A stretch of 42,728 bases of DNA from Porphyromonadaceae bacterium UBA4262 (lineage in GTDB: Bacteria; Bacteroidota; Bacteroidia; Bacteroidales; Muribaculaceae), in the NCBI GenBank assembly GCA_002396085.1, contig DGWI01000030.1, positions 1 through 42,728 of the forward strand, given 5' to 3'. A model generated the notes under the pieces. That model was not told the origin of the DNA, did not search any database, and worked only from the letters and a program-made list of their open reading frames with translations. A program made the position numbers and the translations under genes. Numbering within the stretch: position 1 is the first letter of the stretch; every line of letters starts with the position of its first letter. Positions 16,137 to 24,234 of the stretch are shown here, in pieces.

Positions 16137-17180
16137 ATGTTTAGTTTTGCTTATCCACAATATCTCTATCTGTTGCTGCTGTTGCCGGTGGTAGCGGCTC
16201 TCTTCTGGTGGGCACGCACGAGGCGGCGCAAGCAGTTGCAGGCATTTGGTCGTGCAGGTGTCGTGCCTGAACTCATGCCCGATGTGTCGACCATCAAGCC
16301 ATGGATCAAACTCACGCTTGAATTGTTGCTGCTGGCTGTGGTCATTGTCATCTTGGCGCGTCCTCGTGCCGGGGCCAGCAAGACCACCGACAAGGTGCAT
16401 GGCATCGAGGTCATGGTGGCCATGGACATCTCCAACTCGATGAACGCCAGCAGCACCGACAATCCCAAAGATATCAGCCGCTTGCAGCGCGCCAAACTCA
16501 TTGTGCAGAAGATGATGGACTCGTTCGACAACGACAAGGTGGGACTCATCGTGTTTGCGGGCAATGCCTATATGCAGATGCCCATCACCAGCGATGTGAG
16601 TTCAGCCAAACTATTCTTGAGCAACATCAGCACCAATCTGGCACCCACACAAGGTACAGCCATCGGTGCAGCCATAGCATTGGCTACTCAGTCGTTCTCG
16701 CCCAGCAAAAAGGCACAGAAGACTATTGTAGTTATCACCGACGGTGAGAACTTTGAAGACGATGCTGTCGGGGCGGCACATCAGGCGCAGAAGCAGGGCA
16801 TGCAGGTCAATGTCATCGGCGTGGGCAGCGATCATGGCGCACCCATTCCCATGCCTGAGGGCGGCTATCTGACCGATGACTCGGGACAGCCAGTCGTCAC
16901 ATTCCTCAACGAGCAGATGGCGCAGGACATTGCCAAGTCGGGCAAGGGTGTGTATATCAATGGCGGTGCCAATGACGCTGTCGAGACCTTGCATGAAACG
17001 CTCGACAAGTTGGCACGCACCGACCTGGAGTCCATCTCCTATACCAAGCATGACGAACAGTTCCCCGTGTTCGCCGCACTGGCCATAATCTTGTTGCTGG
17101 GGCTGCTGCTCTACACCGAGCGACAAAGCCCCTGGCTGCAGAAGTACAACTTTTTCACCCGCAAGGAGGTAGAATCATGA
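16137..17180 (+). CDS. batB: Aerotolerance protein BatB (von Willebrand factor A domain)
   Basis: A 347-residue paralogue of BatA. It has two N-terminal membrane helices (YLYLLLLLPVVAALFWW and LELLLLAVVIVILA). The VWA domain has an intact MIDAS (AMDISNSM, D97-x-S99-x-S101) and VVITDGENFEDD. A C-terminal helix (FAALAIILLLGLLLYT) precedes a short tail. It is expected to pair with BatA in the membrane. Its stop overlaps the batC start by four bases. Confidence 0.93.
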   Translation: MFSFAYPQYLYLLLLLPVVAALFWWARTRRRKQLQAFGRAGVVPELMPDVSTIKPWIKLTLELLLLAVVIVILARPRAGASKTTDKVHGIEVMVAMDISNSMNASSTDNPKDISRLQRAKLIVQKMMDSFDNDKVGLIVFAGNAYMQMPITSDVSSAKLFLSNISTNLAPTQGTAIGAAIALATQSFSPSKKAQKTIVVITDGENFEDDAVGAAHQAQKQGMQVNVIGVGSDHGAPIPMPEGGYLTDDSGQPVVTFLNEQMAQDIAKSGKGVYINGGANDAVETLHETLDKLARTDLESISYTKHDEQFPVFAALAIILLLGLLLYTERQSPWLQKYNFFTRKEVES

Positions 17181-17974
17181 TCAAGCGATTATTCATTGTC
17201 ATATTATTGAGCCTGACCGTCACTACCACATGGGCTGCCGATGATCAGCAACCCACAACGGTCAAGAAAGAACGTAATCACATCCGTGCTGGTAACAACC
17301 TCTTTCACAAGAAGCGTTATGCCGAGGCCGAGGTTGAATATCGCAAGGCACTGCAAGTGGCGCCTCAGTCGGCTGTTGCGCAGTTCAACCTTGCCACCTC
17401 GTTGCTCATGCAGGGTGGGGGAGCAGCCGGGCAGGACGACAAGAACAACCCCGTCAAGCAGGCAGCCGACATGTTGACCGATCTGGCTAAGCATGCGCCC
17501 ACCAAGTCGCTGCGATCCAAGGCCAACTATGATCTGGGCAATCTGGCGTATAGTAGTCAGCAATATGCTCAGGCCGTCGAACTCTACAAGCAAGCCTTGC
17601 GTGAGGATCCCAGCGATGACCAGGCTCGTTACAATCTGCGTCTGGCTCAACTGAAGCTCAAGGATCAGCAGAAACAGCAGCAAAATCAAGACAAGAACCA
17701 AGACAAGAACCAGAATAAAGACAAAGATAAGGACAAGGATAAGCAGGATCAGGACAAGCAGAAGCAGGATCAAGACAAACAAGACCAGCAGAAGCAAAAT
17801 CAAGACCAACAGAAACAACAACAGCAACAGCAGCAGGGCGGCATGAGCCAGCAGAACGCTGAGCAAGTGCTCAAGACGATGCAGAATCAGGAAAATGCTA
17901 CCCAGCAACGCATCAACGCGGCAAGGGCACAGCAAGAACGCCGCGAACGTGCAAGAACTAACCGCAAATGGTAA
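17177..17974 (+). CDS. batC: BatC, TPR protein with a K/Q/D/N-rich tail
   Basis: A 265-residue exported protein. A signal peptide is at residues 1-21 (LFIVILLSLTVTTTWAA). TPR repeats lie at about residues 34-65 (NLFHKKRYAEAEVEYRKAL) and 110-150 (ANYDLGNLAYSSQQYAQAVELYKQAL). A strongly biased tail, about residues 158-225, is built from repeated K, Q, D and N. It is encoded by runs of cag/aag/gac codons, so its length may vary by slippage. BatC is expected to scaffold the periplasmic face of the Bat complex. It is coupled to batB at its start and overlaps batD. Confidence 0.88.
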   Translation: MIKRLFIVILLSLTVTTTWAADDQQPTTVKKERNHIRAGNNLFHKKRYAEAEVEYRKALQVAPQSAVAQFNLATSLLMQGGGAAGQDDKNNPVKQAADMLTDLAKHAPTKSLRSKANYDLGNLAYSSQQYAQAVELYKQALREDPSDDQARYNLRLAQLKLKDQQKQQQNQDKNQDKNQNKDKDKDKDKQDQDKQKQDQDKQDQQKQNQDQQKQQQQQQQGGMSQQNAEQVLKTMQNQENATQQRINAARAQQERRERARTNRKW

Positions 17975-19821
17975 CGCTGATGAGAAAATCGAGATTGATC
18001 ATATTATGGACATTGCTCTGTGTCGCGCTGTCGGCCTCGGCCTCGGTGTCGTTCACTGTGCAGGCGCCTCGCCAGGTCAACGAAGGCAGCAAGTTCAATG
18101 TCACCTTTGTGCTCAAGAATGCCGAGGGCAGCGGATTTGTCGCCCCCGACATCCCAGGAGCCACCAAACTCTATGGGCCTGCGCTGTCGACCAGTTATAG
18201 TCAGTCGTGGGTCAACGGCAAGTCCAGCAGTTCGTCATCGCAGGAATACACGATGATCTACAAGGCCACCAAGCAGGGACGGCTCAGCGTAGGTGCAGCA
18301 TCGGTCGATGTGAATGGTCGTCGCATGACCACCAAGCCTTTCACCATCGATGTCCTGCCGCCCGACAAGGCAGCCAACAGTAGGACCCGGTCGTTGCAAG
18401 AAGACCAGCAACAGCACGAGCGTCGCGGGGTGCAATATGACGACCCCATCACGCAGAGTGCCGACAAGGCGGTGACGGGCAATGACATCTTTGTGCGCAT
18501 CGAGATGTCCAAGCCGCGTGTCTATGAGCAGCAGGCAGTGGTATGCACGATCAAGCTTTACACTAAGTATCAGGTGTCGCAGTTCATACCCACCCTGCAA
18601 CCATCATTCGACGGCTTTCTCATCGAGGAAATCCCCATGCAGCCCAGTCTAAACAATGTCGAGACCCACAATGGTCAGCAATACATGGTGGCTGTGCTCA
18701 AGAAGTGTATCCTCTATCCCCAGCAGTCGGGCAAACTGACCATCACATCGGGCAATTATGATGTCAATGTGGTTCAATACGAGAACTACCGCACCATCTT
18801 CGGCACACTCTCACAGCCTGTTGAGAAAAAACTGGTGGTCAAGTCCAATACTGCCACGGTCAACATCCTGCAGTTGCCCGAACCTAAGCCTGCCGACTTC
18901 ACTGGTGCTGTGGGGCGATTTACTGTTGCCACCAGCATCAATCCCACGCCGCTCAAGACCTATCAGGCGGCTACCTACAGTTATGTTATCACAGGCACGG
19001 GTAATCTCAAGTATATCAAGGCTCCCGAGATTGCTTTCCCCAAGCAGATGGATGTCTATGACCCCAAGACCAACCTCAAAGTCAATCCTGGTGGGGGTGA
19101 TATGAGCGGTTCGGTGCAGATCGATTATCCGTTCATTCCACAGTTTGCTGGTGATTTCACCATTCCGGCCTCTCGGTTCACCTTCTTCAACCCCGAGACC
19201 GGGAAGTACGAGTCCATCCCTGTGCCAGAGCAACCCTTGAAGGTGGGCAAGGGCGAGGGTGCACCCAGCAATCACTATCGGTTGCAGAACATGGACATAC
19301 GTCATCTGCATCAGGGCGACTTGCATCTGAGCAAGACACACACCTTGATTGTCGACAATTGGCTCTACTGGATGGGATATGTCATACCCGCCTTGCTCAT
19401 GGCAGCCCTGCTCATCTACTATCGCAAGCAACTGCGTGAGCGGGCCGATGTGCGGCTGATGCGCACCAAGCGCGCCAGCAAGGTGGCTCAGCGGCGTCTC
19501 AAGCAGGCTCGCTCGTCGATGGGGCGGGGCGACCGCACTGCTTTCTATGCCGATCTGCTCAGTGCCATGTGGGGCTATCTGAGCGACAAACTATCCATCC
19601 CCGTGTCGGAACTCGACAAGGAGAACATTCAGGCCGAGTTGCAGAACTATGGTGTGGACGATGAGTTGCAGCAGGCCACGCTGTCGCTGCTCGACAAGTG
19701 TGAGTTTGCTCAATATGCACCCGAGTTGGCGGGAACCAACATGGCTCCCGTGCTCGACGAGGCTGCAACGCTCATCGGTCGCCTCGAGAATGTCAAACGC
19801 GCTAAAACACAACCAGCATGA
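17968..19821 (+). CDS. batD: BatD family protein
   Basis: A 617-residue protein with a signal peptide (LIILWTLLCVALSASASVSF), a long extracytoplasmic region of beta-sandwich repeats, and a single transmembrane helix near residues 465-485 (WLYWMGYVIPALLMAALLIYY). A cytoplasmic helical domain ends in LYADLLSAMWGYLSDKLSIP-like sequence typical of BatD. The start may instead be the ATG at 17980 (MRKSRLIILW), which leaves a five-base gap to batC instead of a seven-base overlap and gives a more usual signal peptide. It is a core member of the Bat complex of unknown mechanism. Its stop overlaps the batE start. Confidence 0.92.
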   Translation: MVTLMRKSRLIILWTLLCVALSASASVSFTVQAPRQVNEGSKFNVTFVLKNAEGSGFVAPDIPGATKLYGPALSTSYSQSWVNGKSSSSSSQEYTMIYKATKQGRLSVGAASVDVNGRRMTTKPFTIDVLPPDKAANSRTRSLQEDQQQHERRGVQYDDPITQSADKAVTGNDIFVRIEMSKPRVYEQQAVVCTIKLYTKYQVSQFIPTLQPSFDGFLIEEIPMQPSLNNVETHNGQQYMVAVLKKCILYPQQSGKLTITSGNYDVNVVQYENYRTIFGTLSQPVEKKLVVKSNTATVNILQLPEPKPADFTGAVGRFTVATSINPTPLKTYQAATYSYVITGTGNLKYIKAPEIAFPKQMDVYDPKTNLKVNPGGGDMSGSVQIDYPFIPQFAGDFTIPASRFTFFNPETGKYESIPVPEQPLKVGKGEGAPSNHYRLQNMDIRHLHQGDLHLSKTHTLIVDNWLYWMGYVIPALLMAALLIYYRKQLRERADVRLMRTKRASKVAQRRLKQARSSMGRGDRTAFYADLLSAMWGYLSDKLSIPVSELDKENIQAELQNYGVDDELQQATLSLLDKCEFAQYAPELAGTNMAPVLDEAATLIGRLENVKRAKTQPA

Positions 19822-20591
19822 TCAGACGCATCTTTTTGTTCCTGACAATGGCGGTCATGAGCGTGGCTGTGCTCATGGCTGCTCCTGCGGCGCTCGACAA
19901 GGCTGCACAGGACTATAACCAAGAACTCTACAACCAGGCGCTGAACGCCTATCTGGCACAGGCCAAGACCGGCGAGGTCTCGGCTGACCTCTATTATAAT
20001 ATTGGCAACACTTATTACCGGCTCAAGGATAATGCCCATGCCATTCTCTACTACGAGCGGGCGTTGCTGCTCGATCCGGGTCATAGCGATGCCCGATACA
20101 ACCTCGACTTCGTGCGCACGCGTGCCAACATTGATGAGGATCAGGGAGCCAACATCTTCAGCATCTGGATTGAAGCCGCTGTGAGTCGGCTGTCGAGCAA
20201 TGCTTGGGCCGTCATTGCATTGGTTTCGTTCCTGCTCATGCTTGCCGCCATTGCAGCCTATATCTTCCTTGATGCTGTGGCATGGCGCAAGGTGGGCTTC
20301 TTCGGTGCCATCGTGGCCTTGGTGGTGACCATTGCATCGCTGGTGTGTGCATGGCACATGCACGACCGTGCGCTCAACCATCGTCAGGCCATTGTCATGG
20401 CCAATCCGGCTGCGCTGAGCACGTCACCACGCACGCCCAAGGACAAGTCAGAAGTTGCCTTCGAGTTGGCGGCAGGATTCAAGGTCACCATCACCGACAA
20501 GGTGACCACTGCTGGCACTGTGTGGTATCACATCGAGACCGCCAGCCGTCGACAAGCATGGATCACCGCACAAAATGTTGAGATTATATGA
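19818..20591 (+). CDS. batE: BatE, TPR and SH3-like protein
   Basis: A 257-residue protein. An N-terminal signal (IFLFLTMAVMSVAVLMAA) is followed by TPR motifs (residues about 28-100, including ADLYYNIGNTYYRLKDNAHAI). Two membrane helices follow (AVIALVSFLLMLAAIAAYIF and GFFGAIVALVVTIASLVCAW). A C-terminal SH3-like module is about residues 200-257 (FELAAGFKVTITDKV, WYHIETASRRQAWI). This is the standard BatE architecture. It overlaps batD upstream by four bases and the phosphatase gene downstream by four, so translation is coupled through the whole block. Confidence 0.9.
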   Translation: MIRRIFLFLTMAVMSVAVLMAAPAALDKAAQDYNQELYNQALNAYLAQAKTGEVSADLYYNIGNTYYRLKDNAHAILYYERALLLDPGHSDARYNLDFVRTRANIDEDQGANIFSIWIEAAVSRLSSNAWAVIALVSFLLMLAAIAAYIFLDAVAWRKVGFFGAIVALVVTIASLVCAWHMHDRALNHRQAIVMANPAALSTSPRTPKDKSEVAFELAAGFKVTITDKVTTAGTVWYHIETASRRQAWITAQNVEII

Positions 20592-21244
20592 TTGAATATC
20601 TGATTGACATTGACCAGCAGGCACTCATAGCCATCAACAGTTGGCATGCGCCTTACTTCGACCAACTGATGTGGCTCATCACCAGCAAACTCTCGTGGGC
20701 ACTCATCTTGGTGGCTGTGCTCGTGGCGTTGCGCCGCGATCGCAAGCTGGCCCTTCTGGTCATTGCCACCCTGGTGCTGACCATCCTGATTTCTGACCAG
20801 ATCTCATCGGGACTCATCAAGCACACCGTCGAGCGTCTGCGTCCGTCGCACAACCCCGACATCGCCTCGACGCTGCATCTGGTCAATGGCTACACGGGCG
20901 GCATGTTCGGCTTCACATCGAGCCATGCTGCTAACTCGTTCAGTGTCGCCTTGGTGTTGAGCCTGATATCTCGTTATCGCAGGGTCATGGTTGCGCTCAT
21001 GTCATGGGCTGTGCTTCAGTGCTACAGCCGCATGTATCTGGGTGTACACTATCCTGGTGACATCATTGGTGGCACCGTTGTAGGGCTGTTGGTGGGTTGG
21101 ATGGTCTATCGTCTATGGCTCTGGACTGAGCATCAGTGGATGCACTGTTACGATCCCATCTTCACACGTAGCGATGCCACGATGGTCGCATCGAGCGTTT
21201 ATGTCACCATCGCCTTTCTTGCCATCCTGTCCATCTTCATATAA
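20588..21244 (+). CDS. PAP2-family membrane phosphatase
   Basis: A 218-residue integral membrane enzyme with about five or six helices. The three catalytic motifs of the phosphatidic acid phosphatase type 2 family are present: K-x6-RP as KHTVERLRPSH, SSH as GFTSSHAAN, and SR-x5-H-x3-D as SRMYLGVHYPGD. Likely substrates are undecaprenyl pyrophosphate or lipid phosphates, with the active site on the outer face. The start overlaps the batE stop by four bases, so it belongs to the Bat transcript, and a link to envelope lipid recycling is possible. The exact substrate cannot be assigned. Confidence 0.92.
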   Translation: MIEYLIDIDQQALIAINSWHAPYFDQLMWLITSKLSWALILVAVLVALRRDRKLALLVIATLVLTILISDQISSGLIKHTVERLRPSHNPDIASTLHLVNGYTGGMFGFTSSHAANSFSVALVLSLISRYRRVMVALMSWAVLQCYSRMYLGVHYPGDIIGGTVVGLLVGWMVYRLWLWTEHQWMHCYDPIFTRSDATMVASSVYVTIAFLAILSIFI

Positions 21245-21246
21245 TA

Positions 21247-21332
21247 ACTCGGTTATCAGTTATCGGAATCAGTTCTGACCGAAAACTGAGAACCGAAAAC
21301 TGAGAACTGAGAACTGAAAACTGAAAAAATCA
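21247..21332. repeat. Degenerate 10-base tandem repeat (gaaaactga type)
   Basis: The gap between the phosphatase and the next gene is filled with imperfect repeats of a unit like aactgagaac/cgaaaactga. Related repeats occur at 33613-33690 and 37080-37205. No spacers or coding potential are seen. Confidence 0.7.
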
Positions 21333-21342
21333 ATTTAGTATA

Positions 21343-21597
21343 ATGCGAATCATTACCTTTAACGAACTGCGAAAAATTAAGAATCTTCTGCCCGAGGGTT
21401 CAACTCATCAGATTGCCGACAAGTTGAACCTCGATGTGCAGACTGTGCGCAACTACTTCGGTGGGTCAGACTACGACCAGGGGCTTACCATGGGCATCCA
21501 CATTGAGCCGGGACCCGATGGCGGCTATGTCACCCTCGAGGACTCCAAGATCCTGGATATGGCCATCCAGATTCTTCAAGATGCCGGACTGCGCTAA
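21343..21597 (+). CDS. Small Bacteroidetes-conserved DNA-binding protein
   Basis: An 84-residue protein. Residues 8-40 (RKIKNLLPEGSTHQIADKLN, then VQTVRNYFGG) form a helix-turn-helix-like element resembling those of sigma-70-like or LacI-type heads. The C-terminal half (GPDGGYVTLEDSKILDMAIQ) is an acidic helix. Proteins of this kind are often annotated as DNA-binding in Bacteroides relatives. The target is unknown. It is followed 11 bases later by the glycosyltransferase-like gene and probably shares its transcript. Confidence 0.75.
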   Translation: MRIITFNELRKIKNLLPEGSTHQIADKLNLDVQTVRNYFGGSDYDQGLTMGIHIEPGPDGGYVTLEDSKILDMAIQILQDAGLR

Positions 21598-21608
21598 CAT
21601 CTCTTCTA

Positions 21609-23111
21609 ATGCATAGATTCCACTATCCACTACTAGTGCGGCGTTCTAACGGCACAACGGTAGCGCGTTCTGATTTAACAGCATGGATCGCGATGGCTGT
21701 TTTTGCCCTCGCGGTATTATTGCTCGTGTCCACCGACTCTTGGACGCATTGCCTTTACGACCATCATGACAGTGCCACATTCTTTGCTAGCGGCAAGGCA
21801 TGGATGAGCGGCATGGTACCCTATGTCGACTTCAGCGACAGCAAGGGACCGTTGCTCTGGCTCATCTATGGTGTCGGTTATCTGCTCTCGCCGCGCACAG
21901 TGCATGGTGTGTTCTGGATTACCTGTCTCAACTATGCTTTTATCTTTTGGTGGTTGTTCAAGACAGCACGCATCTATCTGGCAGACAATTATCTGGCAGT
22001 GTGTGCGTCGATGCTCACATCGCTAGCCATCTTCTATCCCTGGGTGCGCTACGAGACGCGAGCCGAGGATTTTGCACTCTTTTTCTTGGTGTGGGGGCTC
22101 TATCATGTGTGCCGTCTGCTGCACGACGACAGGGTCGACACGCGTCGCCAGACACTCTATGCTTCGGTCGTATTGGGCGTGGGCATGGCGGCGACATTGC
22201 TCATCAAGTACAACGTGTCGGCCATCTTGGGTGTGATGGCGCTGTTTGTGCTGCACTACGCGTGGAGGCAAGGCACGGGCTTGTGGCGTGCGCTGGGCGC
22301 GATGGCATGCTCCTCGGCTGTGTTTCTCCTGCCATTTGTCATCTATATGCTCTCGGTTGGATGTCTCGACGACTTCATCCACGAGTATTTTATGGTAAAC
22401 ATTGATGTGGTAGCGCGGCAGCATGCCCGCATGCGGCACCCCATCTACATGTTGTGGGGGCACCGCTACACCATGGGCTTCTATCTGCTGGCCTGCGGCA
22501 TCTCGGCACTGGCGGCAGCATGGCTGGCGCCGCGCTATCGTGGCTTTGTGCTCGTAGCGTTCCTGACAACCATCCTGCTCACGGTCAGCAATGCCTTCTG
22601 GCTCTACTATTATGCCATCTGTGCGCCCTTTGTGCTGTTCGGTGTGGTGGCAGTGTTGTGTCACCTCGATGCGAGCCGCGTGCGCACCGTTTCGGGCTGT
22701 GTGGTGTATGGCGCATTGTTCATCACGCTTGTCTTTGCCATGCACAGTGTCCACGGCGCTGCTTGGTCGTGGAACGACACGCCCGAGCAACAGGCATTCG
22801 ACCGCTATGTGCGGCTGATGTCGCAAGTCGAACGGCCTCGCATCATCTACTACAACACTTGCACTTCGGGCTACGGCACAGAAGTCGAGAGCTTGCCCGG
22901 GTGCAAGTACTGGACTTCGCAGAGTGGCTCAACGCCCGAGATGGATGACAATCAGTTGCAGGCCATCATTGGTCGCAAGGCCGACTTTGTGTTCTCGCTC
23001 AAGGCTTATGATAACCCAGCACTGTTCGACTCGCTGAATTATCACCGTTATGGCAACGACAGTGAGCTGCCCACGCTGCTCTACAGTCGAGACAGCCTCA
23101 CAATCCAGTGA
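21609..23111 (+). CDS. GT-C-like membrane glycosyltransferase (family 39-like)
   Basis: A 500-residue protein with about ten hydrophobic segments. Near residues 50-85 is DHHDSATFFASGKAWMSG followed by VPYVDFSDSKGPLLWLIYG. This acidic first-loop motif plus a second DxKGP motif is the pattern of GT-C fold lipid-linked sugar transferases related to GT39/PMT (ArnT-like). A soluble C-terminal part of about 100 residues follows the last helix. Such enzymes move a sugar from a polyprenyl carrier in the membrane. The acceptor is unknown. The first 25 residues are weakly supported, so translation could begin slightly downstream. Confidence 0.8.
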   Translation: MHRFHYPLLVRRSNGTTVARSDLTAWIAMAVFALAVLLLVSTDSWTHCLYDHHDSATFFASGKAWMSGMVPYVDFSDSKGPLLWLIYGVGYLLSPRTVHGVFWITCLNYAFIFWWLFKTARIYLADNYLAVCASMLTSLAIFYPWVRYETRAEDFALFFLVWGLYHVCRLLHDDRVDTRRQTLYASVVLGVGMAATLLIKYNVSAILGVMALFVLHYAWRQGTGLWRALGAMACSSAVFLLPFVIYMLSVGCLDDFIHEYFMVNIDVVARQHARMRHPIYMLWGHRYTMGFYLLACGISALAAAWLAPRYRGFVLVAFLTTILLTVSNAFWLYYYAICAPFVLFGVVAVLCHLDASRVRTVSGCVVYGALFITLVFAMHSVHGAAWSWNDTPEQQAFDRYVRLMSQVERPRIIYYNTCTSGYGTEVESLPGCKYWTSQSGSTPEMDDNQLQAIIGRKADFVFSLKAYDNPALFDSLNYHRYGNDSELPTLLYSRDSLTIQ

Positions 23112-23114
23112 TTT

Positions 23115-23300
23115 ATCTTGCAGATGATATGTCACTGCGCAAGAAAAACTGCCTAATAAAGAATCCGCTTGATCCGCATGATCTGCATGCCTTACACTGT
23201 TCATGCAGATCTTGCTGATTTTGCAGATAAATTTATCTCGCAGATGATATATTCCTCCACGAAAATCTGCCTAATAAAAAAATCCGCTTGATCTGCATGC
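23115..23300. repeat. Dispersed gcagat-type palindromic repeat, two units
   Basis: Two adjacent units. The better one runs from catgcagatcttgctgattt (about 23203) to gatctgcatgcctt (about 23303), so its ends, CATGCAGATC and GATCTGCATG, are inverted. The centre has atctcgcagatgatat and ccacgaaaatctgcctaata. Related units lie at 26313-26380, 27845-27965 and 33405-33595. It is non-coding, probably a dispersed intergenic element or a set of mRNA-end hairpins. Confidence 0.7.
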
Positions 23301-23307
23301 CTTGAAA

Positions 23308-24021
23308 TCAGATGTTGAGCGTCTGGCCGGGCGACAGGTGGACGCACTCGCCGTGGGCGGGATTGCGATAGAGTGACCACTGCGTGGCCTCGCGGTCGCG
23401 GCCCCACATGTGCATGGGGATGAAGGTGTCGACCTTGATGGCACGCAAAAACTCGCGTGGCCCATAAGCCCAGTCGCCGCCTATGTTGGGCACCACAGGC
23501 ATCATGGCCAGGTCGATGTGAGGTGAGTTGGCGACGATGCGGTTGAGGATGGCGTGGAAGTCGCCCCGGGCCTTGCGCACGGCCTGCGTGTCCTGCTCTT
23601 CGCTGAAGTGCCAGCAGGTGTAGTCGCCGGCATGATAGATGCGCCGCCCGTCGACATCGACCAGAAAACCCACGCCCACGTCGGTCGAGTCATAGGCATG
23701 GATGGCGAGGCGGTCATCATTCCAGTCCTCATCGTGATGCAGCCAGGCGATGCGATAGGCATTCAGGTCGATGGCGCGCTTGAGCTTGCGTCGGCACTCG
23801 TTGGCAAGCACATATTGCACCTCGGGGCAGCGGTCGCGCCAACCGAAGATGTCCATGCACAGGTGGTCGCGGTGGCTGTGCGACACCAGTACATAGAGCC
23901 GCCGCGCCCGTGCCAGGATGCCGTCAAGCACCCCCGCCGGGTCGATGTAGTAGTCGAAGATGAGCGTCACGTCGCCCACCTCGACAGCCATCCCGCTATG
24001 TCCGATGCAAGTAAGTTGCAC
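23308..24021 (-). CDS. MBL-fold metallo-hydrolase (UlaG-like)
   Basis: A 237-residue cytoplasmic enzyme of the metallo-beta-lactamase fold. The metal-binding signature H-x-H-x-D-H appears as SHSHRDHL near residue 50. The typical opening strand (QLTCIGHSGMAVEV), DSTDVGVGFLVDVDGRRIYHAGD and FIPMHMWGRD are present. These match UlaG-like lactonases and related hydrolases, but the substrate is not evident. I place the start at a GTG (24021), because the open frame further upstream translates a simple 10-base repeat (SYELRVTSYELRV) and because family members begin with this QLTxIGHSG segment. Confidence 0.85.
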   Translation of the reverse strand: MQLTCIGHSGMAVEVGDVTLIFDYYIDPAGVLDGILARARRLYVLVSHSHRDHLCMDIFGWRDRCPEVQYVLANECRRKLKRAIDLNAYRIAWLHHDEDWNDDRLAIHAYDSTDVGVGFLVDVDGRRIYHAGDYTCWHFSEEQDTQAVRKARGDFHAILNRIVANSPHIDLAMMPVVPNIGGDWAYGPREFLRAIKVDTFIPMHMWGRDREATQWSLYRNPAHGECVHLSPGQTLNI

Positions 24022-24025
24022 TTGA

Positions 24026-24145
24026 TTAATTGAAAATTGAGAATTGAAAATTGAGAATCGCTGCTCGACCCCTCGACTACTTGTAACTCGTAGCTCGTAA
24101 CTCGTAACTCGTAACTCGTAACTTGTAACTTGTAACTCGTAGCCA
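24026..24145. repeat. Simple repeats upstream of the hydrolase
   Basis: Two simple-sequence blocks. One is attgaaaattgagaattgaa (24030-24058). The other is a run of a 10-base unit, cgtaactcgtaactcgtaac (about 24080-24140). The joining segment gagaatcgctgctcgac is also found at 40076-40092 beside a flavodoxin gene, so the composite has been copied to two loci. Confidence 0.75.
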
Positions 24146-24234
24146 TCTGCAAAGGTAGCAAGAAATTGGCACAAAGCAATGGGTCTGGCACAGAATATTT
24201 GCGCCAGACCCATTAACCTTAACCCTTAAACCAA

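Noticed and set aside
24022..24213. N-terminal extension of the MBL hydrolase
   Set aside because: The extra 64 residues are a translated simple repeat (SYELRVTSYELRV). The family start is at GTG 24021.
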